NCBI RefSeq assembly: GCF_008065375.1
Contig: NZ_VJYI01000012.1
Location: 124,001-188,000 of the forward strand
Length of the DNA stretch: 64,000 nucleotides
From: Nonomuraea sp. SYSU D8015
Lineage (GTDB): Bacteria > Actinomycetota > Actinomycetes > Streptosporangiales > Streptosporangiaceae
Reading direction: 5' to 3'
Positions 1-8,860 of this stretch are shown one piece after another. The notes below the pieces were generated by a model. The model was not told where the DNA came from. It saw nothing but the letters and a program-made list of their open reading frames with translations, and made no database searches. The translations under genes were made by a program, and so were the position numbers. Each line of letters begins with the position of its first letter. The stretch's first letter is position 1.

Positions 1-690
1 ACCGATTCCGGCATTCCCGACTTCCGGGGGCCACAGGGCGTGTGGACCAAGGACCCGCAGGCCGAGGCGAACGCGACCATCGATCGCTACCTGGCCGACC
101 CCGAGGTCAGGCGCAGGACGTGGCGTTCCAGGCTGGACCATCCCGCCTGGAACGCGCGCCCGAACAAGGCGCACCTCGCCCTGGTCGACCTGGAGCGCGC
201 CGGCCTGTTGCGGGCCCTCATCACGCAGAACATCGACGAACTGCACCAGGCCGCCGGGTCGTCGCCCGAGAAGGTGATCGAGCTGCACGGCACGATGCGC
301 CGCGCCGAGTGCCTGTCCTGCGATCTGATCACGCCGATGCCCGAGGTGCTGGCGCGGGTGGAGGCCGGCGAGGACGACCCGCCCTGCCCGCGCTGCGGCG
401 GCATCCAGAAGGCGAACACGATCTCGTTCGGCCAGTCGCTCAAACCCGAGGTGCTGGCCGCCGCCCGCGCCGCCGCGCGCTCCTGCGAGCTGTTCGTGGC
501 GATCGGCACCTCGCTGACCGTGCACCCGGCCGCGGGGTTGTGCGGCGAGGCGCTCGACGCGGGCGCGCGGCTGGTGATCGTCAACGCGCAGCCCACGCCC
601 TATGATCCCTTCGCCGATCAGGTCGTCAGCGAGCCGATCGGTGAGGCCGTGCCGGCCCTCGTCCAGGAGTTGATCGATGCGGCCAGGTGA
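1..690 (+). CDS. Sir2-family NAD-dependent protein deacylase (5' truncated)
   Basis: The frame is open from base 1 and starts inside the sirtuin NAD-binding motif (TDSGIPDFRGPQGVWT), so the true start and the GAGIS loop lie before the window. Visible features are TQNIDELHQ, the catalytic histidine in IELHG, two zinc-binding cysteine pairs (CLSC and CPRC), and the late NAD-binding segments AIGTSLTVHPAAG and IVNAQPTPYD. The family removes acyl groups from lysines using NAD+ and is cytosolic. The stop codon overlaps the start of the downstream peptidase gene by 14 bp, so the two are probably co-translated. A second, distinct sirtuin lies at 17575-18516. The family call is secure; the substrate is unknown. 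Confidence 0.93.
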   Translation, partial: TDSGIPDFRGPQGVWTKDPQAEANATIDRYLADPEVRRRTWRSRLDHPAWNARPNKAHLALVDLERAGLLRALITQNIDELHQAAGSSPEKVIELHGTMRRAECLSCDLITPMPEVLARVEAGEDDPPCPRCGGIQKANTISFGQSLKPEVLAAARAAARSCELFVAIGTSLTVHPAAGLCGEALDAGARLVIVNAQPTPYDPFADQVVSEPIGEAVPALVQELIDAAR

Positions 691-1570
691 CACCGTCGCG
701 ATCGTCGCGCCGTCGGGCCCGCCCGACGCCGTCCAGCTCAGGCGCGGGGTCGAGCGCCTGGAAGGCCTCGGGTTCAAGGTTGTGACCGGCGCGCACACCC
801 TCGACCGCCAGAAGCTCGACTACCTGGCCGGCGACGACGCCGCCCGCGCCGCCGACGTGCAGGCCGCTTGGTGCGACCCGGCCGTCTCCGCGGTGTTCTG
901 CTGCCGGGGCGGCTACGGCGCCGGCCGGCTCCTCGGCCTGCTCGACTGGGACGCCCTGAGGGCCGCCGGGCCCAAGGTCCTTCTCGGGTCGAGCGACATC
1001 ACGGCGCTGCACAACGCCTTCGCCATCGAGCTGGGCGTGCCCACGCTGCACGGCCCGATGCCCGCCTGCGACCTCCTCGGCGGCGAGCGGGGCCCGGAGC
1101 CGCGCAGCTGGGCGAGTCTCCAGGCGGCCCTGTCCGGCGCGCCGCAGCAGGTGCGGGGCGATCGGGTGCTGGCCGCCGGCCGGGCCGAGGGCGAGCTGTA
1201 CGGGGGCAACCTGTCGCTGCTGGCCTCCATGTGCGGCACCCGGTGGCAGCCGTCGTTCGCCGGCAGGATCGCGCTCCTGGAGGACATCGGGGAGGAGCCG
1301 TACCGGATCGACCGCATGCTCACCCAGCTCCTGCAGGCCGGGGCGTTCGACGGGGTGCGGGGGATCGCGCTCGGGTCGTGGGTGGACTGCGGCGACCCGT
1401 ACCCGGTGCTGCGGGACCGCCTGGAGCCGCTGGGTGTGCCGATTCTGGCGGGGCTCCCGGTGGGACACGGGTCACCTCAGATGAGCGTGTGGCTGGGGAG
1501 ACTTGGGGTTATCGATACCGAATCGTGCTCCCTCGCTGACACGTTGGAGGAGGGGGAACAGGCAAGGTAG
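677..1570 (+). CDS. LD-carboxypeptidase / MccF-like S66 serine peptidase
   Basis: A 297-residue protein of the S66 family, whose members either cleave the L,D bond in muropeptides during cell-wall recycling (LdcA) or detoxify microcin C-type peptides (MccF). The nucleophile lies in LLGSSDIT (Ser about 106), the acidic residue in LLEDIGEEPY (about 202-206), and the histidine in PVGHG (about 264), which together form the Ser-Glu-His triad. There is no signal peptide, so a cytoplasmic role is expected. The ATG sits inside the end of the sirtuin gene, suggesting translational coupling. The sequence alone does not separate LdcA from MccF function. Confidence 0.9.
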   Translation: MRPGDTVAIVAPSGPPDAVQLRRGVERLEGLGFKVVTGAHTLDRQKLDYLAGDDAARAADVQAAWCDPAVSAVFCCRGGYGAGRLLGLLDWDALRAAGPKVLLGSSDITALHNAFAIELGVPTLHGPMPACDLLGGERGPEPRSWASLQAALSGAPQQVRGDRVLAAGRAEGELYGGNLSLLASMCGTRWQPSFAGRIALLEDIGEEPYRIDRMLTQLLQAGAFDGVRGIALGSWVDCGDPYPVLRDRLEPLGVPILAGLPVGHGSPQMSVWLGRLGVIDTESCSLADTLEEGEQAR

Positions 1571-1603
1571 GAGGGACGAACCCGACAGAAAGGGACATGC
1601 CGC

Positions 1604-2521
1604 GTGAGCTTGTTCAGGCGTGATCGAGAGCCCGCGCGCAGGCCCGTCGAAGACGTCGATCTCGACTCGCTGCTCGCTCTCGTCGCGGAATCCCGCGGAT
1701 TCGCCTGCCGGTTCGCCCCCGACGGCGCCACGGTGACGCTCACAGGGACACTCACGGAAACGCCCACAGAGACACCCACGGGGACGCCCACAGGCGACAC
1801 GACGCTGGTGGTCAAGCTCATGGGGCTGCGGCGCGAGGCCGGGCGCCGGTCCCGGGAGGACTGGCCCGTGCTCGTCTCCGAGCACCTCGCGCACGCCGTC
1901 GCCACCGCCGGCGAGCGGCTCGACGTGTGCGACCTGGACCAGGCCGGGCCGCAGCTGCGCACCCGCGTCGAGTCCGTGGACGAGCTGGCCGACCTGACCC
2001 GGGTGGTGGGCCGCCACCTCAACGCCGACCTCGTCGAGCTGCTCACCGTCGGCTCCCGCCCCGTGCGGCCTGAGGAGGCCGGCTGCTGGCCCGTGCCGAC
2101 GGCGCGGGCGCTCGACCTGGCCGTCGCGAACGTGCGCCGGGAGGAGCGGCTGCTCGTGGAGGGCATCGAGCTGTCGGGGACGCCGGTGACCCGGCTGACC
2201 GGCCGCTCACCGTCCGCCGCCACGCATCTGCGCTGGCTGGGCGACTACGTGCGGGTGCCGGCGGACGGCGTGCTGGCCGTGCTGCCCGATGCGCACACGG
2301 TGCTCGTGCACCCCGTGGACGGCATCGGCGTGGTGCGGGCCATCGAGCGGCTGCGCGTCCACGCGGTGCGCACGGACGGCCTCAGCCCGCAGGTCTACTG
2401 GTGGCACCGGGGACGGCTGACGCTCATCAAGGCCGACATCGTCGTGCAGGACGGGCAGACCAGGCTGGTGGTCGCGCCGCCCCCGGAGTTCGCCCGGGTC
2501 CTGGCCCGCCTCGCCGTCTGA
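1604..2521 (+). CDS. Unrecognised protein with a Thr-rich tetrapeptide repeat
   Basis: I do not recognise this 305-residue protein. The GTG start begins MSLFRRDREP. Residues about 45-64 are five tandem TxTx tetrapeptides (TLTG, TLTE, TPTE, TPTG, TPTG), encoded by a 12-bp DNA repeat at 1736-1795. The rest looks globular and cytoplasmic, with no membrane segment or signal peptide and strong coding bias. It alternates predicted helices with beta-like stretches such as VYWWHRGRLTLIKADIVVQ. It follows the peptidase gene by 33 bp on the same strand and converges with the UvrA-like gene. No function is proposed. Confidence 0.75.
   Translation: MSLFRRDREPARRPVEDVDLDSLLALVAESRGFACRFAPDGATVTLTGTLTETPTETPTGTPTGDTTLVVKLMGLRREAGRRSREDWPVLVSEHLAHAVATAGERLDVCDLDQAGPQLRTRVESVDELADLTRVVGRHLNADLVELLTVGSRPVRPEEAGCWPVPTARALDLAVANVRREERLLVEGIELSGTPVTRLTGRSPSAATHLRWLGDYVRVPADGVLAVLPDAHTVLVHPVDGIGVVRAIERLRVHAVRTDGLSPQVYWWHRGRLTLIKADIVVQDGQTRLVVAPPPEFARVLARLAV
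1736..1795 (+). repeat. 12-bp in-frame tandem repeat, five copies
   Basis: Five successive 12-mers of the form ACRCYCACRGNN lie inside the 1604 gene. Each encodes four residues (T-L/P-T-G/E). The period is a multiple of three, so copy-number changes would keep the reading frame. Confidence 0.75.
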
Positions 2522-2561
2522 GCAGGCTCCCGGACGGCGAGGCGGGCACGGGCCGGTACGG

Positions 2562-4865
2562 TCACCGGCTGACGTACTCCCGCAGGTGGATCGCCGTGAG
2601 CGTGGTCCCGTTGTCGACGAGCTCGCGCGGCGTGCCGGTGAAGACCACCTGCCCGCCGTCGTGACCGGCGCCCGGCCCGAGGTCGATGATCCAGTCGGCA
2701 TGGGCCATCACGGCCTGGTGGTGCTCGATCACGATGACCGTGTTGCCGTCCTCCACCAGCCGGTCGAGCAGCGCGAGCAGCTGGTCCACGTCCGCCAGGT
2801 GCAGGCCGGTGGTCGGCTCGTCCAGCACGTACGTCGTCCCGTTCCTGGCCATATTGATCGCCAGCTTGAGCCGCTGCCGCTCACCGCCGGACAACGTGTT
2901 CAGCGGCTGCCCGAGACCCAGGTAGCCGAGGCCGACGGCGGCCAGCCGCTCCAGGATCGTCTTGGTCTGCCCGGTGGTGAAGAACTCGCGGGCCTCGGCC
3001 ACCGGCATGGCCAGCACCTCGCTGATGTTCTTGCCGCGCAGCGTGTACGTCAGCACCTTCGGCGTGAACCGCTTGCCCTCGCACTCCTCGCACACCGACG
3101 CCACTCCGGCCATCATCGCCAGATCCGTGTAGATCAGACCGATGCCCTTGCACGCCGGGCAGGCCCCTTCGGAGTTGGCGCTGAACAGGCCCGGCTTCAC
3201 CCCGTTGGCCTTGGCGAACTCCGCGCGGATCGGGTCGAGCAGCCCGGTGTAGGTGGCGGGGTTGCTCCTGCGCGAGCCGCGGATCGGCGACTGGTCGGCC
3301 ACGACCACGCCCTCCCGGCCGGCGACGTACCCGTGGATCAGCGAGCTCTTGCCCGACCCGGCCACGCCGGTGACCACGGTGAGCACGCCGAGCGGGACCT
3401 CCACACTCACGTCCCGCAGGTTGTGCAGGGTCGCGCCTTCGACGGACAAGTGCCCGGACGGCTTGCGGACCTCCTCGCGAAGGCGCACCCGGTGGTCCAG
3501 GTAACGGCCGGTCAGCGTGCCGGAGGCGCGCAGCCCGTCCAGGTCGCCCGCGTAGCAGACCCGCCCGCCGGCCGAGCCCGCGCCGGGGCCGAGGTCGACC
3601 ACGTGGTCGGCGATCTCGATCGTCTCCGGCTTGTGCTCCACGACGAGCACCGTGTTGCCCTTGTCGCGCAGCTGGAGCAGCAGGTTGTTCATCCGCTGGA
3701 TGTCGTGCGGGTGCAGCCCGGCCGTGGGCTCGTCGAAGACGTACGTGACGTCGGTGAGGCTCGAGGTGAGGTGGCGCACCATCTTGACCCGCTGCGCCTC
3801 GCCGCCCGACAGCGTGCCGGACTCGCGGTCCAGGCTCAGGTAGCCGAGCCCGATCTCGACCAGCGAGTCCAGCGTCGAGCGCAGCCCCTCCAGCACCGGC
3901 CCCACGGTCGGGTCGTCGATGCCGCGGACGAAGTCGGCCAGGTCGTTGATCTGCATCGCCGAGCACTCGGCGATGTTCCTGCCGTCGATCCTGGAGGAGC
4001 GGGCGGCCTCGTTGAGCCTGGAGCCGCCGCAGGAGGGGCAGGTGGCCAGCTTGACCGCCCGGTCGGCGAACGCCCGCGCCGACGGCTGCATCGACTCGCG
4101 GTCCTTGCCGAGGTACGTCCGCTTCACCCGGACGACGAGGCCCTCGTAGGTGAAGTTGTTGGAGCCGTACTTGAGCTTGGTCGCGGGCTTGTGGAGGAAG
4201 TCCTCCCACTGCTCGGGGGTGAAGTCCTTCAGCTTGACGGCGGGGTCGAACAGGCCGGAGCCGGCGATGACCTGCCACGGCCAGCTGTCCACCGCGTACC
4301 CGGGGACCTTGATCGCCCCTTCGTTCAGCGACAACTCCCTGTCGACCAGCTCGTCCACGTCGATCTCGGACGCCTTGCCCAGCCCTTCGCACTCGGGGCA
4401 CATGCCCTCGGCGAGGTTGAAGCTGAAGGCGGAGGCGGAGCCGACGTGCGGGACGCCGATCCGGCTGAAGACGATGCGCAGCATGGTGTGGGCGTCGGTG
4501 ACGGTGCCCACGGTGGAGCGGGCGTTGGCGCCCATCCGCTCCTGATCGACGATGATCGCCGCGCTGAGGTTGTGCAGCGCGTCGACGTCGGGGCGCGACC
4601 GGCTCGGCATGAACCCCTGGATGAACGCGGTGTACGTCTCGTCGATCAGCCGCCGTGACTCGGCGGCGATCGTGTCGAAGACGAGGGAGGACTTGCCGGA
4701 GCCGGACACTCCGGTGAAGACGGACAGGCGCCGCTTGGGGATGTCGAGGGAGACGTCCTTCAGGTTGTTCTCCCTGGCGCCGCGGACCTGGATGAGGTCG
4801 TGGCTGTCGGCGGCGGTGTGATCACGATGGCTCACGCTGCTACTTACCTGGGCGCTGGAAACCAC
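2562..4865 (-). CDS. Short UvrA-like ABC ATPase (DrrC/UvrA2 type)
   Basis: A protein of up to 767 residues with the tandem ABC layout of UvrA. The first P-loop is GVSGSGKSS, followed by a CPEC..CPSCGG zinc region, a first signature TLSGGEAQRVK, the Walker B FDEPTAGLHP, a second P-loop GVAGSGKSS, CPAC/CEEC zinc cysteines, a second signature TLSGGERQRLK and the Walker B LDEPTTGLHL. It is clearly shorter than excision-repair UvrA (about 950 residues), as are drug-resistance relatives such as DrrC, which act at DNA in intercalator resistance. The annotated GTG at 4865 has no clear ribosome site. An in-frame GTG at 4835, with AGGTAAG just upstream, may be the real start. Whether it protects against a self-made product cannot be told from the sequence. 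Confidence 0.9.
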   Translation of the reverse strand: MVSSAQVSSSVSHRDHTAADSHDLIQVRGARENNLKDVSLDIPKRRLSVFTGVSGSGKSSLVFDTIAAESRRLIDETYTAFIQGFMPSRSRPDVDALHNLSAAIIVDQERMGANARSTVGTVTDAHTMLRIVFSRIGVPHVGSASAFSFNLAEGMCPECEGLGKASEIDVDELVDRELSLNEGAIKVPGYAVDSWPWQVIAGSGLFDPAVKLKDFTPEQWEDFLHKPATKLKYGSNNFTYEGLVVRVKRTYLGKDRESMQPSARAFADRAVKLATCPSCGGSRLNEAARSSRIDGRNIAECSAMQINDLADFVRGIDDPTVGPVLEGLRSTLDSLVEIGLGYLSLDRESGTLSGGEAQRVKMVRHLTSSLTDVTYVFDEPTAGLHPHDIQRMNNLLLQLRDKGNTVLVVEHKPETIEIADHVVDLGPGAGSAGGRVCYAGDLDGLRASGTLTGRYLDHRVRLREEVRKPSGHLSVEGATLHNLRDVSVEVPLGVLTVVTGVAGSGKSSLIHGYVAGREGVVVADQSPIRGSRRSNPATYTGLLDPIRAEFAKANGVKPGLFSANSEGACPACKGIGLIYTDLAMMAGVASVCEECEGKRFTPKVLTYTLRGKNISEVLAMPVAEAREFFTTGQTKTILERLAAVGLGYLGLGQPLNTLSGGERQRLKLAINMARNGTTYVLDEPTTGLHLADVDQLLALLDRLVEDGNTVIVIEHHQAVMAHADWIIDLGPGAGHDGGQVVFTGTPRELVDNGTTLTAIHLREYVSR

Positions 4866-5025
4866 GGAACCCTTCTATCGTCGGATTTCTTATGGCGTAA
4901 GGGGAAAGCCGGGATAGCCTACAACGTCCTGGAGCCTCAGGTCTCGCACATACGTTCCAAGCTTTCGCCTCGCGATCACCTCACGTACGCCCGCCCTTCC
5001 CCCGCATGCCGGATCTTGTCTCGCT

Positions 5026-6072
5026 ATGAAGAGATGGCATGTGGTTGTGGCGGCGGCTCTCGGGGCGGCGGTCGTGGCGGCGCCCGGGACGGCCGTGGCC
5101 GACCGGGGGCAGCGGTTCGACCTCCAGGCGCACCGGGGCGGGCTCGGGCTCGTGGTGGAGAGCTCGCTGCCCGCGTTCGCCAACGCGCTGGAGCTCGGCG
5201 TCAGCACCCTGGAGCTGGACGTGCAGATCACCGAGGACGGCGAGGCGGTGGTCACCCACGACAGGCGGATCAGCAACAGGAAGTGCCGTGACACGGCGCC
5301 CGCCGTGCCGGGAGACCCCGAGTTCCCGTACGTCGGCAAGTACATCAACACGCTCACCCTGCAGCAGGTGAGGACCATGGACTGCGGCTCGCGGACGCTG
5401 CCCGAGTTCCCGGGGCAGCGGGCGGTGCCCGGGGCGCCGATGGCCACCCTGCGCGAGGTGTTCGACCTGGTCAACCGGTATCAGGCGCGTGGCGTCACGC
5501 TCAACGTCGAGACCAAGGTCGAGGCCGGGGCGCCGCACGAGACCGCGCCGAGGGAGCAGTTCGTGCAGGTGACGCTGGGCGAGATCCGGCGGGCCCGGCT
5601 GCTGCGGCAGGTCACGATCCAGAGCTTCGACTGGGGCGCACTCATGCGCATGCGGGAGGTGGAGCCGCGGCTGCCGCTCGTGGCGCTCACCAACCGCGAC
5701 TTCCTGCAGACCGGGCAGCCGGGCGCCTCGCCGTGGCTGGGCGGCCTCGACATCGACGACTTCGGCGGCGACCCGCTCAAGGCGGTCAAGTCGTTCGGGG
5801 CGGACGCGTTCTCCCCGGTGCACGGGTTCCCGCAGAACGGCAAGGTCACCGACCCCGGCTACGTCCCGTACGTCACCAAGGACATGGTCGACCAGGCCCA
5901 TGCCCTGGGGCTGAAGGTGATCCCGTGGACGATCGACGACGAGCCGACGATGCGCAAGCTCATGGACGACGGTGTGGACGGGATCATCACCGACTACCCC
6001 GACCGGCTGCGCGCGGTCATGGCCGAGCGCGGGCTCAAGCTTCCCCGCCCGTACCGCCCGCACAAGGACTAG
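5026..6072 (+). CDS. Secreted glycerophosphodiester phosphodiesterase
   Basis: A 348-residue GDPD-family TIM-barrel enzyme that hydrolyses glycerophosphodiesters to glycerol-3-phosphate and an alcohol. A Sec signal peptide (residues 1-25, ending in TAVA-D) implies export. Catalytic landmarks are HRGG (His 36, Arg 37), LELDVQITEDGEAVV, and VTHD (His 78), followed by NVETK and the late IITDYPD motif near residue 325. It diverges from the UvrA-like gene across about 160 bp. It could supply phosphate from phospholipid headgroups or teichoic-type polymers; the substrate is not shown by the sequence. Confidence 0.92.
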   Translation: MKRWHVVVAAALGAAVVAAPGTAVADRGQRFDLQAHRGGLGLVVESSLPAFANALELGVSTLELDVQITEDGEAVVTHDRRISNRKCRDTAPAVPGDPEFPYVGKYINTLTLQQVRTMDCGSRTLPEFPGQRAVPGAPMATLREVFDLVNRYQARGVTLNVETKVEAGAPHETAPREQFVQVTLGEIRRARLLRQVTIQSFDWGALMRMREVEPRLPLVALTNRDFLQTGQPGASPWLGGLDIDDFGGDPLKAVKSFGADAFSPVHGFPQNGKVTDPGYVPYVTKDMVDQAHALGLKVIPWTIDDEPTMRKLMDDGVDGIITDYPDRLRAVMAERGLKLPRPYRPHKD

Positions 6073-6099
6073 GTCCCGTTTTCCTGCCCTGGCACGAGT

Positions 6100-6124
6100 G
6101 CCCGCCGCTCGAACGGCGGCGGGC
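6100..6124. terminator. Hairpin between convergent genes
   Basis: GCCCGCCG (6100-6107) can pair with CGGCGGGC (6117-6124) around a 9-nt loop, with an alternative 6-bp pairing inside. It sits 27 bp after the phosphodiesterase stop and 29 bp before the end of the opposing aminotransferase gene, so it could end both transcripts. There is no U tract, as is common in high-GC actinobacteria. Confidence 0.5.
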
Positions 6125-6153
6125 TCGGAACACGGAGGGCCCGCGCTGAGGCG

Positions 6154-7383
6154 TCAGGCCGACAGCGGGTTGGCGTGCCGGTGGTGCAGCCCTATCACGG
6201 GGATCTCGTGCAGGCTGCCCGAGTACAGGAACTGCGTCATCCCGATCAGCAGCCGCCGCACGTCCTCCTGCGGCCGCACCACCAGCCGCAGGAACTGGCT
6301 GGTGGTGCCCAGTTTGTTGCCGCACTCGCGGACGTACACGCCGTGCTCGGAGAGCAGGTGGTCGCGCAGCGGCACCCCGTCTTGTCCCGGCGGCAGCTTC
6401 ACCAGCAGGAAGTTGCCCTGCGAGTTGAACACCGTCAGCCCCGGCATGGCGCTGAGCTGCTGGAACATCGCCCGCCTGTCGTTGGCGAGCCGCTTCAGGC
6501 TGTTCTGGTAGTCGCCCATGAACTGCTTCATCATGAAGACGATGACCTCGGCGAACGAGTTGAGGTTCCACTTGGGCAGCGCGTCGCGCACCCGGCCGGC
6601 CAGCGCCGGATTGGCGACCATGTAGCCGAAGCGGATGCCGTGCAGGCCGAAGTTCTTGCCCAGGCTGCGCAGCACGATCACGTTCGGCCGCACCGCGGCC
6701 TCGTCCGCGACGCCCGGGTACGGCTCGGCGTCCACGAACTCGCCGAAGGACTCGTCCACGATCACCAGGTCGAGGTCGATGAGCTGGTCCATCAGCCGGA
6801 TGACGTCGTGCTTGGGCAGGTAGCCGCCGTCAGGGTTGTTGGGGTTGCAGATGACGGCCACGCGGGTGCCCCGCATGCGGATGAACGACACGTAGTCGTC
6901 CACGTCGAGGGCGAAGTTCCGGCTCTCCAGCAACGGATACATGTCCACCCGCTTGCCGGTCTCCAGCGGCTGGTCGGTCCAGCGGCCGAAAGTAGGGATC
7001 GGCACCGCCAGGCTCTCCCGTACCAGGAGGTGGTCGATCCAGGTGATCAGCTCGGTCGACCCGTTGCCCATGGCGACCGTCTTGGGGTGGAGCCCGAGCG
7101 TGGAGCACAGTTCCTGGGTGATCGTGCCCGCGTCGCTCGGGTAGAACTTCAATATCGTCTCCAGGTTCCTCCCGAGCATCTCGAAGATCTCCGGCGTCGG
7201 GAAGTATGGGTTGCACGGTATGCAGAAATCCACCGGTGCGCGCTCCGCTCCGGAGGAGCTGCGCAGCAGTGAGAAATACGACGGGCTGTGCGCCTGTGCC
7301 CGCAAGAGGCTGAGCTCCACGACACCTCCATGGAACACGTGTCCAACGAGTGGAGGTACGCGCGGATGGTGAGCATGGTTCAT
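6154..7383 (-). CDS. PLP-dependent class I/II aminotransferase (HisC-like)
   Basis: A fold-type I aminotransferase. From the ATG at 7383 (409 residues), the PLP lysine is Lys 243 in RSLGKNFGLHGIRFGY. The NPNNPDGG loop (about 180-187) and VDESF (209-213) are the cofactor ring and pyridine-N contacts. The closest look is to histidinol-phosphate/threonine-phosphate-type enzymes, but the substrate is not predictable. Two starts are plausible: the ATG at 7383, which overlaps the upstream phosphatase stop (ATGA), or a GTG at 7320 preceded by GGAGGT, which gives 388 residues. The overlap suggests translational coupling with the PP2C gene, although no functional link is obvious. Confidence 0.88.
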   Translation of the reverse strand: MNHAHHPRVPPLVGHVFHGGVVELSLLRAQAHSPSYFSLLRSSSGAERAPVDFCIPCNPYFPTPEIFEMLGRNLETILKFYPSDAGTITQELCSTLGLHPKTVAMGNGSTELITWIDHLLVRESLAVPIPTFGRWTDQPLETGKRVDMYPLLESRNFALDVDDYVSFIRMRGTRVAVICNPNNPDGGYLPKHDVIRLMDQLIDLDLVIVDESFGEFVDAEPYPGVADEAAVRPNVIVLRSLGKNFGLHGIRFGYMVANPALAGRVRDALPKWNLNSFAEVIVFMMKQFMGDYQNSLKRLANDRRAMFQQLSAMPGLTVFNSQGNFLLVKLPPGQDGVPLRDHLLSEHGVYVRECGNKLGTTSQFLRLVVRPQEDVRRLLIGMTQFLYSGSLHEIPVIGLHHRHANPLSA

Positions 7384-8546
7384 GACGTTGTCAGACTGTC
7401 CGGCCGGGCCAGGCCGGCCTCCTCGTCGGCGCGCCCGGCCCTGGTCACCGTGAGGACGGCGACGTCGTCGCGCGGGGCGGCCCCGGTGAAGTGCCGCAGG
7501 TCGGCGTCGAGTGTCTCGGCGAGGCCGGGGGGCGGGGCGAGCGCCCACGCACGCAGGCGCTCTTCCAGCGGGTAGAACGCGCCGCCGGGGTCGCGCGCCT
7601 CGGTGACGCCGTCCGTGCACAGCAGCAGCGTCGCCCCGTCGGGGAAGGGGAACCGCGTGCTGCGGCGCGGCCCGGCGGCCAGCGCGGCCAGCGCGGCCAG
7701 GCCGAGGGGCACGCCGGGCTCGCCGAGCGCCGCCTGGTGGACGTCGCCGTCGTGGAGGACGTACGGGGCGATGTGCCCGCAGTTGACCGCCTCCACCTCG
7801 AGCTGCCGTCCGATGCCGAGGACCAGCGCGGTGACCAGCCGCTCGGGCTCGCCGGTGCGCGTGGCGAAGAGGTTGTGCCGGGCCACGGCCGACTCCATGA
7901 CCGCCACGACCCCGGTGAGGGTGTCCTCTCGGTACGCCGCCTCCCTGAACGCCCCCAGCACGGCCAGCGCGGTGCCGATCGCGGGCAGCCCCTTGCCCTG
8001 CACGTCGGCGATCAGCACCCGGGTCCCGTACGGCGAGGCGGCCACCTCGTACATGTCGCCGCCCACCATCGCGTCCTCCTCCACCGGCTGGTAGAGCCCG
8101 TCCACGACCACGTCGCGGGTGCGCAGCGGCAGCGGCCGCACGATCTGCCGCTGCAGCGCGGCCGCCGCCGAGCGCAGCCGGCGCACCTCCTCCTCACGCC
8201 GCACGCGGTAGCGGCACCCGAGCACGCTCACCACGCCGAACACCGCCATGAACGCGGCGGCCACCAGGGTGTCGCCCAGATCCGTCCCGAAGTACCCCTG
8301 GACCGCCATCACCCACAGAGCCGCCCAGACGGAGGCGACGGCCGTCTGCCGCACCGTGCCCAGCGCCGCCGCGATCGCCGGCAGGAAGATCAGCAGCGGC
8401 AGCAGCCGCACGGTCGTGCCCGTGACGAGGTCCAGCCCGGCCACCGCCGCCGTGACCCCGACAAGCCCCGCCGCGAACACCGGCGTCGAAAGACTTCGCC
8501 GCCGTTCTTGATTTACCACGACCTGATCGTGCCCAGCCCGGGGCAC
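7380..8546 (-). CDS. Membrane-anchored PP2C/SpoIIE-type serine phosphatase
   Basis: A 388-residue protein. The N-terminal half (about 20-110) has roughly four hydrophobic segments (for example LLPLLIFLPAIAAALG and TLVAAAFMAVFGVVSVLG). A SpoIIE/RsbU-like phosphatase domain follows, with metal-site motifs VGGDMYE, IADVQGKGLPA, NCGH, CTDGVTEA and DDVAVLTV. Such enzymes dephosphorylate anti-sigma-factor antagonists or related partners in stress and development signalling. Start choice is uncertain: GTG 8546 is used here, and a GTG near 8522 (VVNQERRR) is also possible. It diverges from the RiPP-like locus across an AT-richer 314-bp gap. Confidence 0.9.
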   Translation of the reverse strand: MPRAGHDQVVVNQERRRSLSTPVFAAGLVGVTAAVAGLDLVTGTTVRLLPLLIFLPAIAAALGTVRQTAVASVWAALWVMAVQGYFGTDLGDTLVAAAFMAVFGVVSVLGCRYRVRREEEVRRLRSAAAALQRQIVRPLPLRTRDVVVDGLYQPVEEDAMVGGDMYEVAASPYGTRVLIADVQGKGLPAIGTALAVLGAFREAAYREDTLTGVVAVMESAVARHNLFATRTGEPERLVTALVLGIGRQLEVEAVNCGHIAPYVLHDGDVHQAALGEPGVPLGLAALAALAAGPRRSTRFPFPDGATLLLCTDGVTEARDPGGAFYPLEERLRAWALAPPPGLAETLDADLRHFTGAAPRDDVAVLTVTRAGRADEEAGLARPDSLTTS

Positions 8547-8764
8547 CGGGAAAACAACAATGGGGCAGCGTCCGCCATTTATGCGGCGCTGAAATGCCCC
8601 GTGATTCTCCGGCTCGGAATTCCGGATTCTGCGGGCCGCTGTACAGGTAGGATAGGCCGACGACTACGGAAAGTAAATACCTGTGTCCTGTTTGGCGGGG
8701 TTTGCTGGCATTGGTGGATAATCCTTGGCGGCCGGTAATCGCCGAGGGTAAATACTCTCACTCA
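8547..8764. other. AT-richer divergent intergenic region
   Basis: No gene is supported here. Base composition is visibly lower in GC than the flanking coding DNA. The short minus-strand frame at 8579-8761 has no ribosome site and no recognisable protein features. It probably carries the promoter of the PP2C gene and the upstream part of the RiPP-locus promoter region. Confidence 0.6.
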
Positions 8765-8811
8765 TTTCTCATGCGAGAAAGCATTGACAGAGGAAAACGA
8801 TCTTGTAAGCA
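8765..8811 (+). promoter_or_regulatory. Putative promoter and operator of the RiPP-like locus
   Basis: A perfect inverted repeat TTTCTC-ATGC-GAGAAA (8765-8780) abuts a consensus -35 hexamer TTGACA (8784-8789). A weak -10 candidate TAAGCA (8806-8811) follows at 16 bp spacing. The first dehydratase-like gene starts 49 bp further on, after the AAGAAAGAGAGG purine stretch. A repressor or activator bound at the repeat would control the whole locus. No regulator gene lies inside the locus. Confidence 0.5.
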
Positions 8812-8860
8812 TCTGACTTAGCCGGGTTTTCCTTTTGTTTCAAGAAAGAGAGGCGGGCGC

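Noticed and set aside
2586..4658. 690-codon plus-strand open frame opposite the UvrA-like gene
   Set aside because: It is an antisense shadow caused by high third-position GC: composition is Arg/Val/Gly/His-rich with no domain, and the opposite frame has complete ABC motifs. The same reasoning removes the long antisense frames at 36216-39236, 33079-34791, 48251-50314 and 58493-60124.
6154..8546. Aminotransferase and PP2C phosphatase as part of the RiPP-like locus
   Set aside because: They are divergent from it, separated by its promoter region, and match general metabolism and stress signalling; nothing ties them to peptide modification.
8579..8761. 60-codon minus-strand frame in the divergent gap before the RiPP-like locus
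   Set aside because: No ribosome site, no signal peptide and no coding bias; I considered it as a second precursor peptide but cannot support it.
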